A stretch of DNA of 64,000 nt, taken from the NCBI RefSeq assembly GCF_030272615.1, contig NC_081414.1, forward strand, positions 50,563,136-50,627,135, in the 5' to 3' direction. Each line of letters starts with the position of its first letter. Positions within the stretch are counted from its first letter, which is position 1. The notes under the pieces are model-generated. The model made no database searches. It saw only the letters and a list, made by a program, of their open reading frames with translations, and was not told the origin of the DNA. The DNA comes from Cryptomeria japonica (Eukaryota > Streptophyta > Pinopsida > Cupressales > Cupressaceae). Below, one piece after another: positions 55,481-64,000 of the stretch. Both the position numbers and the translations under genes were made by a program.

Positions 55481-58105
55481 CTATATCATCTTTAAAATCA
55501 TTTGACAACTTCAGGAAATGGTTTTCCTTCTTTATTACTTGACTATATCATTTAATATGCATGGATGGTATTATCATTTAATTTTCAAGATGGACCTTAT
55601 ATGGATGGTCCTTGCACCTTTTCAAATTGAACTTTTGCAAAAGTCCAAATTTGGAGAGGAGATTCCTACTATTTGCGAATCCAACATTCATATTTCAAAT
55701 TTTAGGTCTAATTTCCATGAATAAGGGTTCCCAAGACCCTAGTCCTATAAAAATGAGCCACGAGAAACATCATGAATAAGGGAATGAACCAAATTTATGG
55801 AAACATTGTCAAACCTAAGTACAATTAGGCATAAATAAGGCACAACCACTTAAATTGAGTCCAAACCTAGTGTATATTTTTAAACAGATACAACTTATGA
55901 TGCAATATTTAGCCCCCTCTTAGCAAGAGTATGAAATTATGCTCATGTACTCTTGGGAAAATATGGAGAAACCAAATATTCTTTCACCAAGATATTGAAG
56001 AGTCAAGATGACTACAAGTTTGGAAAGGTGGTAGCTCCCAAGACTTATGATATTGTCAATCTACAATATTGAGATAAAAGGGAAGTACAAAGTGAGAAAT
56101 ATGAGTAACATTGGTAACACAAATGGAGCATGCAAAACACAAAGTTATGACATTTAGAACTAGTAAGATTCATATATTCTCACTAGGAACCATATCAAAA
56201 AGACAAGGCATAGATCTAAGACTAGTAAGATCCTTATATAGTTACTAGGAGTCATGTCAGAGACACATAAAAGCATGATACCCAAGTTAGTAAGATCCTC
56301 TAATACTTAGTCATAGATCATATTCTGACAACAAATAGAGACCTAATTGTGAAAGTTTGAGGTCCATTGGGAAAAAAGTTGTCATATTGCCATGACAACT
56401 TTTGCATTTCTTGTAGAAACTTCTTAAAAATATGGTTGGAAAGTTAGTTTATGGTGGTTTGAGGTTGTAATCCACTTGGATGGGAATAAATAGGCCTTTG
56501 GCATGCCATCCAAGAGTTTTTCTTAATGAAATTGGGGTTTTATGTGCATTATTTGACATTTCAGTCTGATTCTCTTCATTTTTCATTGTGAAAATCATCA
56601 TAATTTGATGGGAAGTCGATTGGATGTGGTAGAGAAGTGAGTTAACTTCATTTTTTCTTTTTGTGGCATTGAATTTTATTGTGTTTTAAATTAGATATCA
56701 TAGTTTTTCCAAAAAATGTCAAAACCCTGCCTAATGTTTACCGAGAGGAGTAAATAATGTATAGTTTGGTCTCCCATGCATATAAATTCACCCAAATGTG
56801 TGGGAAGACCTTTTTTCATGCTATGTATCATATCAGGGAATAATTTGGTGGGGAGACCAAGCGATTGGTATTTTGAAGTGGTTGATGATAGAGAGAGGGG
56901 TGAGGGGACCCTATGCAACCTTCAGAAGGGTTTGTCGATCAAAACCAAATGAAATAGATTAAATTTCTATGACTGTCCTAAGGGTATTGATTGCCATAGT
57001 CATAGTTTTACTAGTGATATTGTTTTTGTTTTGATAGAGTTGTGTTTGTAAACCCAAGTGTGGACATGTAATGGAGTCATGAGATGTCTTAAGACTACAT
57101 CAATACTTAACAACAACATAGTGTGTAGGCACCTAAAATATGAAAGGACTACATATTGGAAGGCACGTGTGATGATGCCATGAAAGGTCTGATATCCCTA
57201 TGTATCGGACTGAGAAAACAAGTGAAAGAAAAAAAAATGCATTGAGAAGGAAAAAGGTTGAATTGCCTAATGTTTGTTGTTGAAGTGATGTGTGGGGACC
57301 CTGCCAAGTCAAATACCTTGTTGTAGTTTCAAAGGGTGGAAAAAGAATAGCATTTTATTTACCATCCTAATAGATCGTCCATCATAACAATTATTACCAA
57401 TATTGATGTGTGCATTGCAAACAAAGTTCTAGAGGAAGGCTCTTTCTATTGTAATACCAAGTGAGTGTTCATAGACCTTGTGTAGGGTCCTCCTAGCCTA
57501 AAGTAAGGAGTTCGAAGCCTACATACATTGATTTGGCCTTGTGGCCATCAATGAGTGCTCACCCAATAGGAGAAGTCTTGATACTGATAGTTTTGGAAGT
57601 GTGGCATTGTTGAGAGCCAACACTTATGTGTGAACCCCGTCTTCATGTATTATGATTAGTTGCCATGATACTTGACCCCATCCTCATGGTGTTGGCTCAA
57701 TTCATATTAGTGTGTTTTGTTGAAGAAACATGATGTGAGAAGTTTGATGCAAAGGCAAGGATAGAACTCAGTATTTCATATCAGGACAACAACCACATTG
57801 ATTAGGCAAGTCAGATAAGGTCTCTCCAATGTTTAGGATACTGAATTCACATTAGACACTCATGGATTACCCCAATTAGACATTAGTCAACTTAATATAT
57901 TATACAAGGATTGCATACCACAAAGCCATTAGATATGTTTTGAGATGAAAAAGAAGAGTTAAATGGTTTTGGTTCAATGATGATAATTTCTATTTTCAAG
58001 TAATTTAATTTGGTATATTATACTGAAACGTGATTTCATAACTAACATTTCAACTTCTATATAACTAGTTCTATAGCTCGGTCTTCTTGCCTATGAAGAA
58101 AGACC
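55481..58105. other. Stretch without recognised gene, left flank of the CACTA transposon
   Basis: No protein family was found. Near 56160-56290, ACTAGTAAGATTCATATATT / ACTAGTAAGATCCTTATATA / GTTAGTAAGATCCTCTAATA are loose repeats about 65 bp apart, which could be subterminal motifs of the CACTA element, though I could not find its CACTA terminus. Confidence 0.4.
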
Positions 58106-58309
58106 ATGTCAGATAATATCAACGAACAACAAAATAAGGAGACAATTGCTAGATTGTGGTCTAACTTGAAAAGAAAAGGTGATGGAAAATGTTATTGTCC
58201 CTGCAAAATTTGTAAGGGGTTAAAGGCTAGAAGACTTCTAATCAAAACAACTAAGAAACATTGTAGGCTACATGGTCACATTGAAGGTGGACATGATTAT
58301 CATCCATTG
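58106..58309 (+). CDS. First visible exon of the CACTA transposase (Transpos_assoc domain)
   Basis: MSDNINEQQNKETIARLWSN starts at 58106 and the exon ends near HDYHPLV at 58309 with a GTAAGTTT donor. It holds the zinc-binding-like CPCKICKG and HGHIEGG parts of the domain that begins plant CACTA transposases. The exon is intact, unlike those further on. The next exon begins after an AG near 58411 with VEHPGAHGMD. Confidence 0.75.
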
Positions 58310-61300
58310 GTAAGTTTTTCATTATATCATTTTAACAATTTATATACATAATAAATCACTTGATGATGAGATAATCATCATGGTTTATTTATGTTTATCA
58401 ATTTTATATAGGTTGAGCACCCCGGAGCACATGGTATGGATCGACACAACCCAGGGCATATGGTTTTCGAAGTGGGCAAACATGGAGGTGTGAATATCGA
58501 AGCTGAAGATAATGATCCCATGGAAGATGATGATCATGAGCCAGAAAACACAATTGAAGATGATGGTACAAATACATTGATCCATGACACATTTAGTACT
58601 CGCATAGCTGATCATGATGATGAAGATGACCTTGATGTTGTTCATGATTTCCCTCTACTTGAGAAGGCATTTGAGGCCCTTTACGAAGGCTCGTAGACAA
58701 CTCTTCTCTCCGCTGTATTGTTGTTGGTGAACTTGAAGGTTATGAATGGTTTATCCAACATAACAATCTCACGTATGTTAAGGTATGTCATATATGTCAT
58801 AATAAACTGTGAATCATGTTGTACAATTAATATTCTTTATATTAACAAATTATATTTTTTTGTTGTAGATTGATAGGTGAGTTTTTGTTACCACCATCAA
58901 ATATTCTACCTCGCTCATACTGAGAATTATCTGCCGTTATGAAATATATTGGAATGGAGTATCAAGCAATAGATGCTTGTCCCAATGATCATATTATATA
59001 TCACAAACAACATGAATTTTGAACTGAATGCCCTGAATACCATATCAGTAGATATCGAACAAATCAAATAACAAAAAGGTTTTCTCGCAAGGTTCTTCGC
59101 TATATTCCCATTATTCCACGTATGTAACGATTATTCAAGTGCACTAGCTTGGCACAATTTATGGATTACCATGCACACAATAGAAGTCGAGATGACATTA
59201 TTCGAATGCCTATAAATAGTTCAACATTTATGGACATAGAGGAAAAGTGGCCACACTTTAAAGAAGAACCTCGTAATCTCAGACTTTCATTGGCAGCGGA
59301 TGGTGTCAATCCATTTGGAGAGATGATATCCGTTTACTCAGTGTGGTCTATTTTTGTTATCAACAATAACATTCCTCCATGGATGTCAATAAAGAGGGAG
59401 CACATAATGTTGGCAATGATTGTTCCAGGTATTTTATCATTTAAATATAGTCATCTAAATTTAATTATAAATATTACAGTAAAATGGTCATAATAATTAT
59501 GTAACGTGTTTGTTCATTTGATTAGGTAAGTACCAAGTTAAAGATATGAATGTATATTGACGAGTTGCTGGAGTTATGGAATGGTGTCACTATGTATGAC
59601 GTCTCTAGACCAATATGACAAAGACAATTTCAATTCCATGCGATGCTTCTATGGACAATACACGATGCCCCAGGGCTAACACATTTTTGTGGGATTTTAT
59701 AGTGTTTAAGTTGTGCATGAACATTATAATTCAAAAAATTATCACATTTAATCCAATTATACATTATCTTGTAGGTCTTCAAACAAAGGGAAAATTTGCA
59801 TGTCCTGTTTGTGGTCCAAAGATGAAATCTTGTCATTCAAAAAGTTTAAGAAAGCAGGTGTTTGATGAGTATAGGCACTTTTTCCACAAAAATCATAAGT
59901 ATCGAAATACTGAAAAATATCTTTTCAATGGTAAAGAAGAGAATACATCAAAGGCACGAAGAATGACACCTCACTTGTGGAAGTTGGAATATAATAGAAT
60001 TAATCATCAAGGTAATGCCATTCCATCTATTGGTTTGTCATAAAACATCTTTTCTATTTTGTTTTGTTTACTGATGATGTGATTGATGATCATGAAGGTC
60101 GTGAAGGCATAAATGACCACCTTCCTAAGGGACTAAAAAGTTATCCCCGACAATTTAGTAGGTTGCCCTACTACGAGCAGTTACAAATTGTTCATTTGTT
60201 TGATACTATGCATATTGGAAAGAATATAACAAAGACATTATGGAAAATATTGGATGGAAGGCGTGACAAAGAAAAAAATGTCAAAATATGTAGTGACATT
60301 GAGGATTCCAACCATGCAATGATAAATGTCAATCAAATAGCCATGGAGACCAGATTAATATAAGTGAGCTTCCTTGGTTATTAAAGGACGAGCAAATCAA
60401 TGCTATAAAAGAAGTCATACGAAAAATTCGATTTCCCACAGGATTTTCTATGAACATAAACAATCTCATATCAAAGAAAAGTGAATTTGGGCCAGGGATG
60501 AAAACACATGATTGGCATACCTTCATTAAGGTAATTCATGTTCTTGTGTTTTTACTATGTATTTAAGTACAATGCGTACGTGTAATTTTCATTGTATTAT
60601 GTTAGAAAAAAATGAAAAGATAATTTTATAATTGTTGCAGTACGTTCTACCTCTATCTCTCCCAGACAACTTCGACAATAATGTCAAGCAAGTCATATAT
60701 GATCTTGGAAAATACATGAGGTAAGTAGTGATATTTGTTCTGTTCGTTGTATAGATATTATATTTGCTATTTCTTTTACTTGTTATGTAATATATTTTTT
60801 TGCATCTTGAATATCTTGTAGGTGGTTGTCATGTAAAGAAATCCATAAAGATGATATAAAATATTGGAAGAGAAAAATTCCTCATTTAATGTGTGAAATG
60901 CAAAAGTGTCTACCTCCAGCTTTTTTCAATGCACAAGAACACTACCTCATACACCAAGTTGAGGAGATTGAATTGTGTAGACCTGTACACACTAGGTCAA
61001 TGTGGATGGTTGAGAGACACTTGAAATTTTTGAAGGCTTTGGTTCGATAAAGAGCACATCCTGAGGGTTCTATGGTGGAGGGATATTTGGTATACGAGAC
61101 TATGGTGTACATTTGTGAATATCTTCCTAAGTTTGCAGCAAAGATCCACATCGATCGCATTTGGGATCCCAACCCCATTAACAAATTCGAAGGGGAGTAC
61201 TTGACGGGGAAAGGTAGATTGAGGAAAGTGAGAGGTAATTATAAGATGTTATTGTAGTCAATTAATTCTTAATCTTCAAAATAAATCGGTTGTAAGACGT

Positions 61301-62126
61301 ATATTTATTTTTTATACAGTTGGTCGACAGTGGGATGCACTAAATTTGTATATTGCAAACAATCTTGACTGGATGACGGTATGGATTGAACGTTGTCAAC
61401 ATTCTGGACGCTCGTTAACATGGGAGGGTGTGGCTTCATTGGTTAAAAAAACTCATCGTAATGGAGATTCCAATGTTACACAAAGGGAAATTGATTTAGC
61501 ATATGGTTTAAGAGATAAACAGGTATGTATAAATTTATTAATCACCCATATGTTTATCAACTCACAATGCAATAAATTTTACATGTTTGACATATCGCAG
61601 GTCAAACACCTCAATGCTATGTGCTGCAATCGTCATAAATTTTGCATAAAAAAGTTGGATGACATGAAGAAAACTTGTGATTCTGGCATCACTGCAGTCT
61701 TTGAGGTGACAAATATTTCATCAAGAAATGGCATACATCCTCAATAGTCTCAAAATTGATACTATGACATTTTGGATGATATACTTGAGTGTGACTTTAA
61801 TTTCTTCAAATTAGTTTTGTTCGTTGTCAAATGGTATAGGCTACGATTGAATAAAAATGGTCTTGATAGAACTGTTATTGAACATGATAATGGTTTTACA
61901 ATGCTAAATATAAGGTCATTTGAACCAGTAGGGGATGAGCCCTGTGTTCTTCCAAACCAATGTGAGCAAGTATTTTACTCAAAGGTTCCACATAAACCGG
62001 GTTGGTCATTTGTTGTTAGACATGATCCAAGAGGAAGGCCGATAAAGTATAATGTGATGGAAGAAGAAGATATCGAAGAAGTAGAAGATGAAGTGGATGA
62101 TGATCACGATCAAAAGTTTCTCAATG

Positions 62127-62176
62127 ATGATGGAGAAGAAGAAGAAGAAGAAGAAGAAGAAGAAGAAGAAGAAGAA

Positions 62177-62213
<37 letters not shown>

Positions 62214-62323
62214 GTGATGGTGGTGGTGGTGGTGGTGGTGGTGGTGGTGGTGGTGATGGTGATGGTGATGGTGATGATGGTGATGATGATGCCAAAGACG
62301 TTGATGGTGATGCTGCTACTGCT

Positions 62324-62350
<27 letters not shown>
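62127..62350 (+). repeat. Compound triplet microsatellite coding Glu, Asp, Gly and Ala/Asp runs
   Basis: (GAA)n passes into (GAT)n, then (GGT)n, then (GATGGT) units, then (GCT)n and (GAT)n. In the DUF4216 frame this gives long E, D, G and A runs at the C-terminus of the transposase. Frames on the other strand across it are artefacts. Such arrays mutate quickly by slippage. Confidence 0.92.
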
Positions 62351-62354
<4 letters not shown>

Positions 62355-62392
62355 TTGGCGATGATGACTTTGATGTTCATGATGATGAATGA

Positions 62393-63477
62393 AATGTATG
62401 AGGTATGTGATTAGTATATTATCTATTTAATATTGACTTCTTGATAAAATTTTTTTTACATAATTAATTCATTATGTTTTGAATTCTAATGCCATTACAT
62501 AATTAATTCATGATGCACCTTTTAATATGGAGATTGAGATAGGGAGAGTGACTATTTATGTGACATTTTTTAAACTGTGTTTATTTATGGAAATTGGATT
62601 GTTTATTAGCTATGCGATGGATGTTGATTTAAAATACATATGTGATGGATCACATGTTTGTGATGATGCATGTGACATTTTTTGAACTTTGTGTTTATTT
62701 ATAGAATGTGGATGTTTATTACCTGTTGGATGGATGGTGATTTATGATACATATGTGATGGATTACATGTTTATGATGACAAATATGTGATGCTAATTGT
62801 GATGCTCAGTTACATATATGATGATACATCATGTGATGCTTATGATGCTTATGATACGTATGTATTTATTGTTTATCAACTTACAAATGTAGTAATGCTT
62901 ATGATGCTCAATTGATGGTGTTGATTTCAAGTATAGTCCTTGTGTGATGCTATCACCCTTGGTGGGAACAGGTCGTTGACTATAGACATCATCAACCATT
63001 TAGTTGAGGATCCTGCATAGTCTACATAAAGTAAAGGTAAGGAATTAAAAAATTTACAATGATTTTGATGACTTATTTTTATTATTTAATACTCTTTTTG
63101 TCTATAAAGTTCATGTTGTTCATGTTGTGTACTATGTAATTTTTAGCTAACATAAGATAATTGAATTACATTGTAAAGACCCTGAACCCCTTTGACGAGG
63201 ATCCTGCATAGTCTCATGGATGGACAAGTATAACTAGTCAATACACCCTATAGAAACAATTTATTTTTTAAAAATTACTTGGAAAACAAACTTCCTTAGT
63301 TTTTCATACCTCAACATTAGCAACAAATCTAATAGAGTTATCAACACTTGAGGCCCCAGTTGGACTTATTCCAATTTGAATCTCAAAATCAACTTTAGGG
63401 CCGACTTCTTCATCAACATTAACCTCATTTGCAAAATTTCTTTCTCATTACCAATTAACTCTCTCATTTCATGGAGT
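62393..63477. other. Spacer between CACTA transposase and the next ORF, with tandem duplication
   Basis: TGTGACATTTTTTAAACTGT at 62559 and TGTGACATTTTTTGAACTTT at 62671 start two copies of a 112-bp unit. GAGGATCCTGCATAGTCT occurs at 63007 and 63199. GATGCTTATGAT words fill 62770-62910. No protein family is seen. The 3' end, beginning near 63420, is pyrimidine-rich and ends in GTGCAG, a possible splice acceptor for the following ORF. Confidence 0.5.
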
Positions 63478-64000
63478 GCAGGTACCCCCAAATAGGTATT
63501 TGTCAGATCTATCTTCATCGAGTGAGGAAAATGCAGGAATAGAAAATGAAAGTGACACATGTAGTAGGTCTACAATAGGGAGATCAACAAGAGGTCAAAA
63601 GATTAGAAGAAAATTCAATAAACGCATGAAATTTTTCCTTGCTCAAGGGGGGTCATGTTATTATGATGATGAGACCAAAGGCGACATTGAGGTGCCACTG
63701 AGGTACAAACATCTACAGAAACAATGGGTGTCCAAGGAACTTCCTCCAATAAACATCGATTTTTGTGTTAACGATAGGATATATCGCATAACACCTTTGT
63801 CGTTACATGGTTTAGGCTTATTTTTCATGGACGACATAAAGGTCTATTACAATAAAGTTGTTGAATTGATGGAGTTTGTTGGACCTTGTTACAATTACAA
63901 TAATTTGATGCAAATTGTTAAATATAAAAAAAGTATAAGTAGGTATGCACTGTCAACAAATTATATACAACAGAAAGATAATGATCAAAGTAAACGAGTG
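63478..64000 (+). CDS. Open reading frame running off the window, possibly a second CACTA protein
   Basis: The frame is open from at least 63381 to the last base (over 170 codons after a likely acceptor GTGCAG at 63472-63477). It reads RYLSDLSSSSEENAGIENES, STIGRSTRGQKIRRKFNKRM, FFLAQGGSCYYDDETKGDIE and INIDFCVNDRIYRITPLSLH with GLGLFFMDDIKVYYNKVVEL. A Ser/Glu-rich start leads into a basic patch and then a mixed globular part. Codon use looks protein-like and no stop interrupts it. Plant CACTA elements commonly carry a second gene (TNPA-like or Ptta/En/Spm type) downstream of the transposase on the same strand. The position fits, but I do not recognise a diagnostic motif. It might also be an unrelated gene. 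Confidence 0.5.

Larger units (their letters stand above)
58106..62392 (+). pseudogene. CACTA (En/Spm) transposase gene with several exons and internal stops
   Basis: Domains in order on the plus strand. The Transpos_assoc N-terminus (58106-58309) has CYCPCKICKGLKARR and KKHCRLHGHIEGGHDYHP. An acidic linker (58411-58690) precedes TNP2. TNP2 (58690-60360) includes MKYIGMEYQAIDACPNDHII, RNLRLSLAADGVNPFGEMIS, FACPVCGPKMKSCHSKSLRK and LFDTMHIGKNITKTLW. DUF4218 (60640-61250) includes WLSCKEIHKDDIKYWKRKIP, MCEMQKCLPPAFFNAQEHYL, TRSMWMVERHLKFLKALV, MVEGYLVYETMVYICEY. DUF4216 follows (61770-62050) with FFKLVLFVVKWYRLRLNKNG and DEPCVLPNQCEQVFYSKVPH, then an acidic tail. Introns with GT-AG borders lie between blocks. 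Stops at 58694-58696, in the 58900-59130 part and after 61050 (ALVR then TAA) make it a pseudogene. TNP2 proteins cut and join the element ends. Confidence 0.88.

Noticed and set aside
62006-62414. Minus-strand and other-frame ORFs over the triplet repeats
   Set aside because: Homopolymeric Ile, Ser or Met runs are by-products of the microsatellite in the CACTA frame.

Overview
The window looks like nuclear DNA of a land plant, most likely a gymnosperm (conifer-type). It is AT-rich and almost filled with old, nested transposable elements of typical plant lineages: Ty3/gypsy, Ty1/copia, L1-type LINE, hAT and CACTA. The only cellular gene I recognise has tiny exons separated by introns of up to about 1.4 kb. 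No tRNA, rRNA, CRISPR array or bacterial-type operon was seen. The gymnosperm placement is inference; the plant TE content is read from the sequence.

Layout, 1-24.3 kb: the window opens in the last codons of a gypsy integrase, followed by a GC-rich palindromic minisatellite, an intact 817-codon extra ORF, a polypurine tract and a short 3' LTR ending near 3938. That element sits in a minus-strand LINE which I can follow in four pieces out to about 18519. The pieces are separated by a complete 4.36-kb hAT element (5791-10145, 8-bp target duplication), a 3.16-kb non-coding LTR-type insertion (10730-13889) and a further insertion (about 14331-17889) that itself carries a solo LTR (14957-16482). 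Beyond the LINE come an LTR starting at 18520 and a nested pair of solo LTRs (20622-24303, with 22166-24292 inside it).

24.3-28.5 kb: the only cellular gene recognised, on the plus strand. Five small exons (25681-28422), in consistent splice phases, encode the C-terminal end of a biotin--protein ligase (holocarboxylase synthetase). Its upstream exons were not found, so much of the TE stack to the left may lie in one of its introns or upstream of the gene.

28.5-47.6 kb: a gypsy element (primer-binding site 29225, reverse transcriptase 30610-31505, polypurine tract 32427) broken by a miniature LTR element and a second insertion; a decayed copia fragment; a second, related hAT (38138-41894) nested in an LTR; and a minus-strand gypsy fragment.

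47.6-64 kb: a minus-strand Ty1/copia element (47649-53009 plus 5' LTR) carrying a 1202-bp solo LTR with a perfect 5-bp target duplication; degraded reading frames of unknown origin; and a plus-strand CACTA (En/Spm) transposon with Transpos_assoc, TNP2, DUF4218 and DUF4216 segments, a long acidic triplet-repeat tail, and a further ORF running off the window end.

The TE proteins are almost all broken. The exceptions that stay open are the 817-codon ORF in the first gypsy element and the reading frame at the far right edge.
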